The position numbers and the translations under genes are program-made. 64,000 nucleotides of DNA from CAWEHU01 sp963808965 (lineage in GTDB: Bacteria; Pseudomonadota; Alphaproteobacteria; Acetobacterales; Acetobacteraceae): positions 74,566 through 138,565 of the forward strand of contig CAWEHU010000010.1 in NCBI GenBank assembly GCA_963808965.1. The letters are read 5' to 3'. Under the pieces are notes generated by a model. That model saw only the letters and a list, made by a program, of their open reading frames with translations, was not told the origin of the DNA and searched no databases. Position 1 is the first letter of the stretch. Every line of letters begins with the position of its first letter. Positions 25,176 to 34,522 of this stretch are shown piece after piece.

Positions 25176-26162
25176 ATGGACGAGATCAAGACATCCCTCG
25201 ACCTGTATTTGCTCCGGGTCCTGCACACATTGCTGACCGAAGGAAGCGTGACGCGGGCCGCGGCCAAGCTCAATCAATCGCAGCCGGCCGTCAGTGCGGC
25301 GCTTCGCCGCCTGCGCGACATCACCGGCGACCCGCTGTTGGTGCGCAGCAGATCGGGGATGGTGCCGACCGAGTACGGCGCCGCGCTGCTCGATCCGGTG
25401 CGCAACGCGCTCCGCGAAATCGACAGGATTGTGCCGTATCGGACCGAGTTCGACCCCCTGAGGTCGGTGCGGACCTTCAAGATCGGCTCGCCCGATTATT
25501 TGAATGTCCTGTTCCTGCCGACGGTCGTGCGCAGCTTCCGGAGGCAAGCGCCGGGCGCGCGTCTCGAATGGCACTCGTTGAACCCGGTATTCGATTACGA
25601 GCGCGCTTTGGAAACGGGTCAGCTCGATCTTGCGATCGGGAATTGGCCCGAGCCGCCCGAAGGCCTGCACCGAAGCGACCTGTTCGCCGACCGGATGGTC
25701 TGCCTCATGTCCGACAAGCATCCGGGCGCTTCAGAGCCGCTCACCCTGGACGCATATCTCCAGAGCACGCATCTGGCTCCCACGGCCTACTCGACCACGC
25801 ACCGGGACATCGTCGATCAGCATCTGGCGCGGGAGCGGCTGAAACGCCAGGTGTTCGTCTCCATTCCCTATTTCAACCTGGTGCCTTACGCGCTGGTGGA
25901 CTCGGACCTGATCTTCACGACCACGGAGTCCTTCGCCCAATATTACGCGGGCTTTCTCCCGCTGACGATAAAGGATGCTCCGTTCGGTTTTCCCCCGATG
26001 CGATACTATCAGCTCTGGCACGAGCGAGCCGGCCGTTCGCAGGAGGTTCGATGGCTGCGGGACCTTGTCGCGCAAGCAATCAACAAGCTGCTGGCGGAAA
26101 GATCTGCCTCGGGTAGCTCACGTCCGAGCGTTCGGAGCGTAAATCCGGAGAATGACCGTTGA
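25176..26162 (+). CDS. LysR-family transcriptional regulator
   Basis: 328 aa. The N-terminal helix-turn-helix LLRVLHTLLTEGSVTRAAAKLNQSQPAVSAALRRLRDITGDPLLVRSRSGMVPTEYG is clear; the C-terminal substrate-binding domain follows (DLAIGNWPEPPEGLHRSDLFADRMVCLMS). Start ATG 25176 (MDEIKTSLDLYLL) matches the family opening; upstream in-frame sequence is unrelated. It lies near the urate oxidase locus and may control it, though it is not divergent from a target gene. Its inducer is unknown. Confidence 0.9.
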   Translation: MDEIKTSLDLYLLRVLHTLLTEGSVTRAAAKLNQSQPAVSAALRRLRDITGDPLLVRSRSGMVPTEYGAALLDPVRNALREIDRIVPYRTEFDPLRSVRTFKIGSPDYLNVLFLPTVVRSFRRQAPGARLEWHSLNPVFDYERALETGQLDLAIGNWPEPPEGLHRSDLFADRMVCLMSDKHPGASEPLTLDAYLQSTHLAPTAYSTTHRDIVDQHLARERLKRQVFVSIPYFNLVPYALVDSDLIFTTTESFAQYYAGFLPLTIKDAPFGFPPMRYYQLWHERAGRSQEVRWLRDLVAQAINKLLAERSASGSSRPSVRSVNPENDR

Positions 26163-26270
26163 CACCTGCTCCGGTCGGGGCGGAGACTTCCGAAGCGCAC
26201 CAGAGCGCGACAGGATAGCCGGACTCGTAATCGGCAATAGGTTCACGTCCAAGCATATGTCGGAGGTCTC

Positions 26271-26660
26271 GTGCTTCGTTCCCTCATCTTCGGCGCTCTT
26301 CTCGTCACCGTTGCTTCGGCGCCCGCCATGGCACAAGACGCGGCAGCGGGAGAGAAGGATTTCGCGGTCTGCCGCGCCTGCCATCAGATCGGTCCCAACG
26401 CGAAGAACGCGGTCGGGCCGGAGCTGAACGGCCTGATTGGGCGAAAAGCCGGTACCGCTCCCGGTTACAACTACTCGGCTGCGAACAAAAACTCGGGGAT
26501 CACCTGGGACGCGGAGACCCTGACGCCCTATCTCGAGAACCCGCAAGGGGTGGTGAAGGGCACGAAGATGATTTTCGCCGGGATCAAGGATCCTCAGAAG
26601 GTGAAAGACGTGATCGCGTTCCTCAGTCAGTTCAATGCGGATGGGACGAAAAAGAGCTAG
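26271..26660 (+). CDS. Class I cytochrome c (c2-like), exported
   Basis: A 129-residue periplasmic monoheme cytochrome. It has a signal peptide (LRSLIFGALLVTVASAPAMAQ), heme motif CRACH, NAVGPELNGLIGRKAG, YNYSAANKNSGITW and the axial Met in GTKMIFAGI. The start is GTG 26271 with GGAGGTCTC before it. Located after the urate regulator, it could be the electron acceptor of PuuD, which needs cytochrome c; this is inference. Confidence 0.92.
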   Translation: MLRSLIFGALLVTVASAPAMAQDAAAGEKDFAVCRACHQIGPNAKNAVGPELNGLIGRKAGTAPGYNYSAANKNSGITWDAETLTPYLENPQGVVKGTKMIFAGIKDPQKVKDVIAFLSQFNADGTKKS

Positions 26661-26708
26661 TAAGCCGGAGCCACGATTTGACACGGCCCCCACCGAGAGC
26701 GTCTCGAC

Positions 26709-26993
26709 GTGAAGGCGATTTTACGTGATCGAGTGATCGCCGAGAGCGACGACATCGTCGAGTGCGGCGGCTATCGCTACTTCCCGAGTTCAGCCGTGCG
26801 CATGGAATGGCTTAAGAAGGCTGGGAAGACGGAGTTGGATCGTGCCTGCCCGCATGGCGTCCAGTTCTACGACGTGATGATCGACGGCGCGCTGCATGAG
26901 CGCGTCGCCTGGGTCTATGAGGACCCGCGCGCCGCGATGCAGCAAGTGGCCGGGCGCTTCGGGTTCTGGGAAGCGGTCGAGGTGATCGACTGA
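26709..26993 (+). CDS. DUF427 family protein
   Basis: A 94-residue protein with the DUF427 pattern: AILRDRVIAESDDIVECGGYRYFPSSAVRMEWL, then a conserved Cys in RACPHGVQFYDVMIDG, and WVYEDPRAAMQQVAGRFGFW. The family is widespread and structurally a small beta fold; its function is not established. It lies 48 bp after the cytochrome gene. Confidence 0.88.
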   Translation: MKAILRDRVIAESDDIVECGGYRYFPSSAVRMEWLKKAGKTELDRACPHGVQFYDVMIDGALHERVAWVYEDPRAAMQQVAGRFGFWEAVEVID

Positions 26994-27072
26994 GCCGCCC
27001 GGATCGGGTGGTGGTCGCGCCGGGACCGCGCTTCCAATATCGGCCGGAGAGCGCTGCTGAACGCAAAAAGCC

Positions 27073-27438
27073 CTAGACCCGTGTCATGAGCTCAAGAACG
27101 TGCCCATCGGGATCGCGGAAATAAAACCCGCGCCCTTGATTCCACGAATTTAGCTCTCGATTGTCGAGATGCCAGGGATCGCTTCCGTAGGGAATGCCTG
27201 CCGCTTTCACGCGCTCGAGGATCGTGTCGAACTCGCTGTCTTCCACATGGAACGCGTAGTGATGGCTCTCGAAAGCGTCCCGGTCGTCAAAGTCGAGGGT
27301 GAGCGTCGGGTTTACACGCACGGGCGCGAAATGCCCGCTCGGTCCCTCGTAGGCGAGGCCAAAAATCTCGGCGAAGAACCTGGCTGCCGCCTCCTTGTCA
27401 CGCGACGGCACGATCGTGTGATTCAGTATGATGGCCAT
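27073..27438 (-). CDS. VOC (glyoxalase/bleomycin resistance/dioxygenase) family protein
   Basis: 121 residues, with the beta-alpha-beta-beta-beta repeats: NHTIVPSRDKEAAARFFAEIFGL, HHYAFHVEDSEFDTILERVKAAGI and GRGFYFRDPDGHVLELMT, the last containing the metal-ligand Glu. Start 27438 (MAIILNHT) follows GGAGGAGAACGGA. The substrate is unknown. Divergent from the pirin gene. Confidence 0.9.
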   Translation of the reverse strand: MAIILNHTIVPSRDKEAAARFFAEIFGLAYEGPSGHFAPVRVNPTLTLDFDDRDAFESHHYAFHVEDSEFDTILERVKAAGIPYGSDPWHLDNRELNSWNQGRGFYFRDPDGHVLELMTRV

Positions 27439-27521
27439 GGCTCCGTTCTCCTCCATGCTACCGTGGACGTTCCGGACGAGCCCATTATACCGCAACCGGC
27501 CTTCCGGTTAGGAGACGGACC

Positions 27522-28220
27522 ATGATCGAGCTTCGACCCTATGACAGCCTCGGCGGGGGCCACCACGACTGGCTCGATACGAAGCACCACTTCTCGTTCG
27601 CCGAATATGACGATCCGCAGCGCATGCACTGGGGCGCCTTGCGGGTCTGGAACGACGACGAGATAGCGCCGAAGAACGGCTTCCCTCTGCATCCGCACGC
27701 GGACATGGAGATCATTACCTATGTCCGGCAGGGCGCGATCACGCACCAGGACAGCCTCGGCAACAAGGGGCGCACCGAAGCGGGGGATGTGCAGGTCATG
27801 AGCGCCGGCACAGGTATCCGGCACGCCGAATACAATCTCGAACCCGAGGTGACGAAGATTTTTCAGATCTGGATCATCCCGACGGAGCGGGGCGGTGCGC
27901 CTTCCTGGGGAGCGAAGGCGTTTCCCAAATCCGATCGCGCCGGGCGCTTCGTCACTCTGGCGAGCGGCCGCGGACCGGATGGTGACAGCCTGCCGATCCG
28001 CGCGGACGCTCGCGTGCTCGGCGCGACGCTAAAGGCTGGGCAGACGGCAGAGTATCCGCTCGGTGCGGACCGCAAGGCCTATTTGGTGCCGGCGACGGGA
28101 GCAGTGGAGGTGAATGGGGTGCGTGTCGCCGCCCGCGATGGCGCCGCGGTGCGCGACGAGAACGTGTTGCGTTTCACCGCAGTCGAGGATTCCGAGATCA
28201 TTTTGGTGGATGCGGCCTGA
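27522..28220 (+). CDS. Pirin family protein (YhhW-like cupin)
   Basis: 232 residues with the pirin N-domain metal site FPLHPHADMEIITYVRQGAITHQDSLGN and QVMSAGTGIRHAEYNLE; the C-terminal cupin follows. Members bind Fe or other metals and some have quercetinase activity or act as redox-sensing cofactors. GGAGACGGACC precedes the ATG. The stop abuts the convergent hypothetical gene. Confidence 0.93.
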   Translation: MIELRPYDSLGGGHHDWLDTKHHFSFAEYDDPQRMHWGALRVWNDDEIAPKNGFPLHPHADMEIITYVRQGAITHQDSLGNKGRTEAGDVQVMSAGTGIRHAEYNLEPEVTKIFQIWIIPTERGGAPSWGAKAFPKSDRAGRFVTLASGRGPDGDSLPIRADARVLGATLKAGQTAEYPLGADRKAYLVPATGAVEVNGVRVAARDGAAVRDENVLRFTAVEDSEIILVDAA

Positions 28221-28982
28221 TTAGGCCACTTCCAGCTCGGCTGGATATTCCTTTTCGCGTGCTTCGGGCGGCAGGGCGGCGTTTTCGATCATAGGGGACA
28301 GTCCGGACATCGAACCGGGCCGAGCATCCGCTTTTCGTTTGCGGGCGGCCGCCATCGAAGCCTGCGAATCGGCCCAGATATCGCCGAGCGCGAGAAGCAA
28401 GGCACCCGGAATCCGGACGGTGCGCAGCAGCGCGGTATCCGGGACTTCGGGAGCTTCCGACGGCTCGACTGCCGAATAGAGGCAGCGGAACGTCCCGATT
28501 CCCGGCTCAACGAAAGTCACGGCGGCCTGAACTTCGCCGAGCTTGAGCTCTACTTCGAGTGTTGCGCCGATGTGAGCGCGCAGCTCATCCGGCATGGCGC
28601 CTGCGAATTGCTCGACCAACCCGGCGAGGGTCGTGCCGAATACCGGGAGGAAGATGGCGGCGGCCTCGCTTTCCAAGGCGTCAATCTGATCCGTCGTGAC
28701 CGAACTTTCCGGGATCAGCGTCAGCGTCCTCCGGCCCATGTTCCAGAATGATCGGACCAGTTCCGGCGCACTCTTGGGATTGCAGCCGGCGAGCCCGACC
28801 CCAAGCGTCAGTGCGACAAGATGATCCGGCCGGACCTGGGCGGCGTTGGTGCCGCGAGCGGACCTTGGCCACAGCGCGCCATCAGTCGCGTTCTTCAGGC
28901 GCGCGGCGATCGATGCCGTGGTCGCAAGCGGGAAGTTCGTTTTGTGTGCAATCTGCTGCACCGCTGGCCGGACCTGCGGCAT
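28221..28982 (-). CDS. Hypothetical protein, 253 aa
   Basis: I do not recognise the family. The N-terminal 65 residues (VQQIAHKTNFPLATTASIAARLKNATDGALWPRS) resemble a small helical, possibly DNA-binding, region. The middle contains TLIPESSVTTDQIDALESEAAAIFLP. No signal peptide or membrane segment. The protein resembles accessory, phage-associated hypotheticals in style, but I cannot support this. Codon use is like the neighbours. Confidence 0.6.
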   Translation of the reverse strand: MPQVRPAVQQIAHKTNFPLATTASIAARLKNATDGALWPRSARGTNAAQVRPDHLVALTLGVGLAGCNPKSAPELVRSFWNMGRRTLTLIPESSVTTDQIDALESEAAAIFLPVFGTTLAGLVEQFAGAMPDELRAHIGATLEVELKLGEVQAAVTFVEPGIGTFRCLYSAVEPSEAPEVPDTALLRTVRIPGALLLALGDIWADSQASMAAARKRKADARPGSMSGLSPMIENAALPPEAREKEYPAELEVA

Positions 28983-29085
28983 CCCTCTAACCTCCCCGAA
29001 TCGGATCTAAGGAGATCAGGGTAGAGGACCTCAAACGGAAGTCAAAGAACGTCGCACAGGTACCGGCTGATTTTGCCTTTTGGCC

Positions 29086-29101
29086 GGCCCCTTCCGGGGC
29101 C
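29086..29101 (-). terminator. GGCCCC-TTCC-GGGGCC hairpin after the TPP decarboxylase gene
   Basis: A perfect 6-bp inverted repeat with a 4-nt loop, 18 bp past the stop of the leftward decarboxylase gene. On the minus strand it is followed by GGCCAAAAGG, not a U-run. Weak intrinsic terminator candidate. Confidence 0.45.
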
Positions 29102-29118
29102 AGGAATGCGAGGGAGGG

Positions 29119-30756
29119 TTATCCCCCGCGCTCCCGCGCCGCCTTGAAGCCGGCCACGAAGCGCGCGAGCGTTTCGGACGTGCTGCCGCGGGGGAGCATC
29201 GCCTCGATGAGCTGGAAGCGGCCGCGCGTCGTGGCTGCGCGTTCGAGCGCCGCAGTCAACTCCGCGCGGGTGTGGACGCGTATCCCCTCGCCGCCGAGCG
29301 TAGGCGCGAGTGCGGCGAAGTTCCAGTCATCGAGGTCGTTGAATTTCAACTCCGGCTGGAACACGCGCAGCATCTCCCAGCTCGCATTGTTGAACACGAT
29401 CACGATCGGGTCCCAGCCATAGCGGCGGCAGTTGCCCAGCTCGAAGCCGGTCATCTGGAACGCGCCGTCACCAACCAGGATCAGGGGCCGCCCTCCTGAC
29501 GCGACGCAAGCGCCAAGGCCCGCGGGCACGCCATAACCCATGCCCGCATAGTAGCCCGGCGCAACCAGATTTGTATTGGCGATCTCCATCGCGGTGAACA
29601 GGCAGTCTCCCATATCGGCGGCGATCGGCATCGGGCCGTGTCGCTCGAACAGATCGTTTATCGCCGCGGCGATGTCGGATGGCGCGAGCAGCGTATCGTC
29701 CGCGGGCATTTCACGTCGCGTCGGCTGTTCCACGCTGCTTGGCGGCGCTCCGGCGTTCGGTTTTCCAGGCGCCCTGGCGAGCAGCGCATCGACCAGCTCG
29801 TCAAGCGGGATGTCCGGGAAGACATGATGGCCGATCCGCACCTCACGGTTGATCGCGAGCGTCATGGCGCGGATGTCGATCTTCCGGTGTGAGACCGCGA
29901 AATTGGTATCGCTCAGGATGACGCCGAGCAGCAGGAGCCAGTCCGCCTGCTCGACGAGATCGGTGATCTCCCTTCGGCCGGCCGCGCCCAGATAAGTGCC
30001 GCGCACGAGCCCCGGATGAGCGCTCAGCAATCCGCGACCCATGAAACTTGTCACCACCGGCACGCCGAGCCGTTTCGCCAGAGCCGCGACCTTCTCCTCG
30101 ACTCCGTACCGGCGCACCTCCACGTCCACCATCAGCGCTGGGCGTTCTGCGCGCGCCAGACGGTCGAGGATTTCCGTCGCGCACTCGGCGAGCGCCTCGG
30201 GATCAGCGCGACGGCGTGGAAGCATCGGAACCGGCGCGACTTCGGCGCCGACCAGATCGCGCGGCAACTCGATATAGACCGGCAGCGAGTACTCGATGGC
30301 CGAGCGCAGCACGCGCGCGATCTGCTCAGGCGCACGCGCCGGCTCCTCCAGGATTGCCTGGTCGCAGGTGATTTCGGCGAAGATGCGGGCCTGCGTGTCC
30401 AGCGCACGCGACATATGGTGGAGATGGAAGCCCGAACGGCGCTCGCCCATGCCCGGCGCTCCCGAAACGACGACAACGGGCACCCGCTCGGCGTAAGCGC
30501 CAGCGACCGGGTTCACCAGGTTGAACGCGCCCGCGCCCCAGGTCGCGACCGCGACCGAGATCGAAGCGCGGAAACGTGCTGCGGCGTCAGCGGCGAAGCC
30601 CACCGCCGGCTCGTGGCTCATTGTATAGAAGGGGAGGGCGCCGTTCTCCTCGATCACCTTGAAGAAGGGCAGCACGAAGTCTCCGGGAATGCCGAAAATC
30701 TCCCGCGCGCCGTGAGCGCTGAACGCCTCCAGCAGCGCCTCACCCAATTTCGGCAT
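29119..30756 (-). CDS. Indolepyruvate/phenylpyruvate decarboxylase-type TPP enzyme
   Basis: A 545-residue thiamine diphosphate enzyme. The catalytic Glu lies in MSHEPAVGFAADAAARF, the ThDP/Mg motif is GDGAFQMTGFELGNCRRYGWDPIVIVFNN, and AREIFGIPGDFVLPFFKVIEENG opens the Pyr domain. It matches the indolepyruvate/phenylpyruvate (IpdC/Ppd) clade more than acetolactate synthase. It would convert aryl pyruvates to aldehydes, for instance in auxin synthesis or aromatic amino acid breakdown. The exact substrate is not fixed by sequence. Confidence 0.82.
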   Translation of the reverse strand: MPKLGEALLEAFSAHGAREIFGIPGDFVLPFFKVIEENGALPFYTMSHEPAVGFAADAAARFRASISVAVATWGAGAFNLVNPVAGAYAERVPVVVVSGAPGMGERRSGFHLHHMSRALDTQARIFAEITCDQAILEEPARAPEQIARVLRSAIEYSLPVYIELPRDLVGAEVAPVPMLPRRRADPEALAECATEILDRLARAERPALMVDVEVRRYGVEEKVAALAKRLGVPVVTSFMGRGLLSAHPGLVRGTYLGAAGRREITDLVEQADWLLLLGVILSDTNFAVSHRKIDIRAMTLAINREVRIGHHVFPDIPLDELVDALLARAPGKPNAGAPPSSVEQPTRREMPADDTLLAPSDIAAAINDLFERHGPMPIAADMGDCLFTAMEIANTNLVAPGYYAGMGYGVPAGLGACVASGGRPLILVGDGAFQMTGFELGNCRRYGWDPIVIVFNNASWEMLRVFQPELKFNDLDDWNFAALAPTLGGEGIRVHTRAELTAALERAATTRGRFQLIEAMLPRGSTSETLARFVAGFKAARERGG

Positions 30757-30872
30757 CGCAGTTTTCTCCTCATCCCTTCCGCCGAGAATGCCGCATCCGC
30801 CCGACCGTGTGGCGAAAATTGTGCTCCGCGCCGGCCGGGCTATGCTGCCGGCCGCACCCAGCGGAGAGCGGC

Positions 30873-32040
30873 ATGGATTTCGCGTTCACGCCCGAGCAGG
30901 AGCAGATCCGCGAGGCCGTCCTGCGCGTGTGCGCGAGGTTCGGCGAGAGCTACTGGCTGGAGAAGGAGCGCGAGAGCCGCTTCCCGGAGGAGTTCTATCG
31001 CGCGATGGCCGAGGGAAACTGGCTCGGCATCGCAATCCCGGAAGAATACGGCGGTGCCGGCCTGGGCATCACCGAGGCGGCGATCATGATGCAGGCGGTC
31101 GCCGAATCCGGTGCAGCGATGAGCGGCGCCTCCGCCATTCACATGAACATTTTCGGCCTCAATCCGGTGGTGGTGTTCGGCACCGACGCGCAGAAGCGGC
31201 GGATGCTGCCGCCCTTGGTCCGAGGCGAGGACAAGGCGTGCTTCGGCGTGACCGAGCCGAATGCCGGGCTGAACACGACCGAGATCGTGACCCGGGCCGA
31301 GCGGCACGGCGATCGGTACGTGATCAGCGGCCAGAAAATCTGGACCTCGACCGCGCAGGTCGCGAACAAGATATTGCTGCTCGCGCGAACGACGCCGCTC
31401 GACCGAGTGCAGCGGCGGACGCACGGATTAAGTTTGTTCTACACCGATCTCGACCGCGCGCACGCGGAAGTCCGGGTGATCCGCAAGATGGGCAGGCACG
31501 CCGTCGACTTCGAACATGGTGTTCTTTGAAGACATGGAAGTGCCGGAGGCCGACCGGATCGGGCCGGAGGACGAGGGGTTTCGCGCGATCCTGCACGGAC
31601 TCAATCCCGAGCGCATCCTGGTCGCCGCCGAAGCCGTCGGCATCGGCCGGGCCGCGCTCGCCCGTGCGACACGCTATGCACGGGAGCGAATCGTGTTCGG
31701 CCGGCCGATCGGGCAGAATCAGAGCATTGCCCATCCATTGGCTCAGAGTTGGGCGGAGTTAGAGGCGGCGAACCTGCTCATGCTAAAGGCGGCTGCGCTG
31801 TACGACGCCGGCCGCGAATGCGGCGCGGAGGCAAACGCCGCCAAATATCTTGCTGGAGAGGCCGGCTACCATGCCTGCGAGCGCGCCGTCATGACGCATG
31901 GCGGGATGGGCTACGCCGAGGAATATCACGTCGAACGATATTTTCGCGAAAGCCTGATCCCCCGCATTGCTCCGGTTAGCCCGCAGATGATCCTGAACTA
32001 CATCGCCGAGCGCGTGCTCGGCCTGCCGCGTTCGTATTGA
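30873..32040 (+). CDS. Acyl-CoA dehydrogenase family protein, one frameshift
   Basis: FAD-dependent oxidation of an acyl-CoA. Frame 1 (ATG 30873 after GCGGAGAGC) gives MDFAFTPEQEQIREAVLRVCARFG, CFGVTEPNAGLNTTEI and YVISGQKIWTSTAQVANKILLLART. At 31509-31510 one extra T (GACTTCGAAC for GACTCGAAC) breaks the frame. Removing it yields GRHAVDSNMVFFEDMEVP and the C-terminus ARATRYARERIVFGRPIGQNQSIAHPLAQ and MTHGGMGYAEEYHVERYFRES, ending 32040. Corrected length about 388 aa, normal. Likely a sequence error. Confidence 0.88.
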
Positions 32041-32043
32041 AGC

Positions 32044-32760
32044 CTATTCCGCGTAGATCATCTTGCGGGTCATGCCGCCATCGACCACGAACTCAGCGCC
32101 GGTGATAAAGCCGCTGTCGGGACCGACCAGATACGCGGCAAGCGCCGCGATGTCCTCCACACGACCGACCCGCCCTGCTGGATGCTGCGCATGATCTTCG
32201 GGCCGCAGCGCCTCGCCGCGCACATCGATCCAGCCGGGGCTGATGCAATTCACCCGCACGTCCGGCCCGAGGCTGATGGCGAGCGAATGCGTGAGTGCCA
32301 CAAGGCCGCCCTTCGAGGCCGAGTAGGATTCGGTGTTCGGCTCGGACATATGCGCGCGGGTGGACGCGATCGTGACGACCGCGCCCTTGGCTGCGCGCAG
32401 CATCGGCGCCGCCGCGCGCACGAGCAGGAAGGTGCTGGTAAGATTGGTCGCGATTACCCGCGACCACTCGGCGAGGCTGAGCTCTGCGAGGGGCTTGCGG
32501 ATCATGATGCCGGCATTGCAGACCAGCGCGTCGAGCCGGCCCTCCTGTGCGGCGATCCCGTCGACCAGCGCCCCGACCTCGGCTTCATCCCCGATATCCG
32601 CACGCTCGAAGCGGAAGCTTGGATGCGATGGGGCGGCGCCGTTCTTGATGTCCGCGACCACGACCCGCCACCGATCCTTTGCCAGTCGCGCCGCGATCCC
32701 CGCGCCGATCCCATGCGCTCCCCCGGTGACCAGCGCCACACGCCCATCGCTTGGGTCCAT
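32044..32760 (-). CDS. SDR family oxidoreductase
   Basis: A classical short-chain dehydrogenase of 238 aa. It has the cofactor motif VTGGAHGIGAGIA, NAGIM, the catalytic Ser in TIASTRAH, YSASK (Tyr and Lys), and the C-terminal GFITGAEFVVDGGM. Asp at VVVADIK suggests NAD preference. It converges with the acyl-CoA dehydrogenase (3 bp apart) and diverges from a nitroreductase gene. The substrate is unknown. Confidence 0.93.
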   Translation of the reverse strand: MDPSDGRVALVTGGAHGIGAGIAARLAKDRWRVVVADIKNGAAPSHPSFRFERADIGDEAEVGALVDGIAAQEGRLDALVCNAGIMIRKPLAELSLAEWSRVIATNLTSTFLLVRAAAPMLRAAKGAVVTIASTRAHMSEPNTESYSASKGGLVALTHSLAISLGPDVRVNCISPGWIDVRGEALRPEDHAQHPAGRVGRVEDIAALAAYLVGPDSGFITGAEFVVDGGMTRKMIYAE

Positions 32761-32803
32761 TCGCCCTCTCCTCCCGCTCGCCCTGCCGTGGCATCATGAG
32801 CCT

Positions 32804-33520
32804 GTGCCAGACCTGACCGAAATCCCGCTCGATCCGGAAGCCGCTTCCATCGTCGATGCGGCGATCACGTCCCGCCGTTCGATCCGCGCCTTCTTACCAA
32901 CGCCGATCCCGCGCGTCGCGATCGAGCAGATGCTGGACGTTGCGGCGCGCGCACCCAGCGGCACGAATATGCAGCCTTGGCGCGTCCATGCCTTGGCGGG
33001 CGAGGCGCTCGCGCGCTTCACCGAGGGCGTGCAGGCGGCCTTTCTTTCCGGTGTGTCAGAGGCCCGCGATTACGAATACTACCCGAGCGCGTTCTTCGAG
33101 CCCTTCCTGTCGCGCCGCCGCGAGATCGGCTGGAATCTTTATTCGCTGCTCGGCATCGGCCGTGGCGAGACGGAGAAGATGCAGGCGCAGCACGCGCGCA
33201 ATTTCAGCTTCTTCGATGCGCCGGTCGGGTTGATCTGCACTATCCATCGCGGGCTGAAGATCGGCAGCTGGCTCGATTTCGGCATGTTTCTCGAGAACAT
33301 CATGGTGGCGGCGCGCGGCCGCGGCTTGGACACTTGCCCCCAAGCTGCCTTCGCCCAGTACCCAGCCACGATCCGGCGGCTGCTGGCCCTTCCGGCGGAC
33401 GAGGTCGTCGTCTGCGGCATGGCGATCGGTTACGCCGACCCGGATGCGCCGGAGAATGCGCTCCGCACGAGCCGCGTGCCAGCGCGCGAATTCGCGACTT
33501 TCGCGGGATTCGCCGATTAG
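32804..33520 (+). CDS. Nitroreductase family protein
   Basis: An FMN-dependent NAD(P)H oxidoreductase of 238 aa: ITSRRSIRAFLPTPIPR and ARAPSGTNMQPWRVHAL form the FMN phosphate site, and ARGRGLDTCPQAAFAQYP and VVCGMAIGYADPDAPEN are typical of the family. No in-frame ATG lies close; GTG 32804 (read as MPDLTEIPLDPEA) is the most sensible start. Divergent from the SDR gene by 43 bp. Substrate not determined. Confidence 0.87.
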   Translation: MPDLTEIPLDPEAASIVDAAITSRRSIRAFLPTPIPRVAIEQMLDVAARAPSGTNMQPWRVHALAGEALARFTEGVQAAFLSGVSEARDYEYYPSAFFEPFLSRRREIGWNLYSLLGIGRGETEKMQAQHARNFSFFDAPVGLICTIHRGLKIGSWLDFGMFLENIMVAARGRGLDTCPQAAFAQYPATIRRLLALPADEVVVCGMAIGYADPDAPENALRTSRVPAREFATFAGFAD

Positions 33521-33596
33521 GCGAGAGCCATGCGCACGGGCAGCGCGCCGTCTTCCCCACGACCGGCGCCCGCAACGCGGGGCGAAGAGAGGTGCG

Positions 33597-34172
33597 ATGG
33601 ATAAGGATCGACTGGTCGCATTCAGTGATGGGGTGATCGCCGTGATCATCACGATCATGGTCCTGGAGATGAAGGCGCCTCATGACGTCACTCTCAGCGC
33701 GCTCAGGGCAACCACACCGGTTTTCCTGAGCTACGTGCTGAGCTTCATCTATGTCGGCATATACTGGAACAACCATCATCATTTGCTTTACCTGGTCCCA
33801 CGGGTCGATGGGATCATGCTATGGGCAAACCTGCATTTGCTGTTCTGGCTCTCGCTCATTCCCTTCGCAACTAGCTGGGTGGGAGAGTACCATTCCGCTT
33901 CGGTTCCGACTGCTACCTACGGCGCGGCACTGCTGATGCCAGCGATCGCCTGGCTCGTGCTGCAACGGGTGATCCTCCGCAAGGAGGGCAATGATTCGGC
34001 TCTGGCGCAAGCACTTGGCCACGATTTCAAGGTCAAGATTTCGCCTTTGCTCTACGTTGCCGGGATCGGACTGGCATTCGTCGAACCTTGGATCGCAGAC
34101 GCGATCTATGTGGCGGTCGCCTTGATTTGGTTGGTTCCCGACCGACGCATCGAACGCAAAGTTCAGCGGTGA
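33597..34172 (+). CDS. TMEM175 family (DUF1211) potassium channel-like protein
   Basis: A 191-residue membrane protein with about six helices. The hallmark RLVAFSDGVIAVIITIMVLEMK (R..xFSDGV motif of TM1) is present, followed by a YWNNHHHLLYLV loop and WANLHLLFWLSLIPF. Bacterial members form tetrameric leak K+ channels. GCGAAGAGAGGTGCG precedes ATG 33597. Confidence 0.9.
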   Translation: MDKDRLVAFSDGVIAVIITIMVLEMKAPHDVTLSALRATTPVFLSYVLSFIYVGIYWNNHHHLLYLVPRVDGIMLWANLHLLFWLSLIPFATSWVGEYHSASVPTATYGAALLMPAIAWLVLQRVILRKEGNDSALAQALGHDFKVKISPLLYVAGIGLAFVEPWIADAIYVAVALIWLVPDRRIERKVQR

Positions 34173-34196
34173 TCCTGTTTCATCCGGCCGGTGGCC

Positions 34197-34515
34197 CGCC
34201 ATCCCCGTGAAAACGGGGACTTAGACTCGTTTTACGCTGACTGGAACGCGTTAACGCATAAATTCCGTTCATCCCCGCGAAGGCGGGGAGCCAGGTCTCG
34301 CATTATGAATGGTGGCATTGTTTGGCAGGACTGGGTTCCCGCTTTTCGCGGGAACGAACGGGGGTTGGGTAGCCGCTCACAGTCAGCCCAAACCGAGTCT
34401 AGAAGAATGCACCGCACGATCTCCCCGCGAGAGTGGGATACGATCGCCCCACTTCTCGCCGAGAGATCGTTCAACGGGCCTGGGTTGCCGGTTTGCGCGG
34501 GAATGAACGGGAGCA
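34197..34515. repeat. Cluster of GGGGA/TCCCC palindromic intergenic repeats
   Basis: The 350-bp gap 34173-34522 has no gene. It holds several imperfect palindromes of one family: ATCCCCGTGAAAACGGGGA near 34200, ATCCCCGCGAAGGCGGGGA near 34271, TTCCCGCTTTTCGCGGGAA near 34332, CTCCCCGCGAGAGTGGGA near 34421, and a decayed GGTTGCCGGTTTGCGCGGGAA near 34484. Short REP-like elements of this form are common between genes in alphaproteobacteria. They alternate in orientation and may form hairpins or bind a REP-associated transposase. Confidence 0.75.
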
Positions 34516-34522
34516 GGCCCGT

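Noticed and set aside
29119..30756. Pyruvate decarboxylase (ethanol-forming), common in Acetobacteraceae
   Set aside because: The N-terminal and ThDP motifs resemble the indolepyruvate/phenylpyruvate clade and no alcohol dehydrogenase is adjacent; not fully excluded.
34197..34515. Possible CRISPR array
   Set aside because: The repeats are palindromes of varied sequence and spacing with alternating orientation, no constant repeat-spacer unit and no cas genes.
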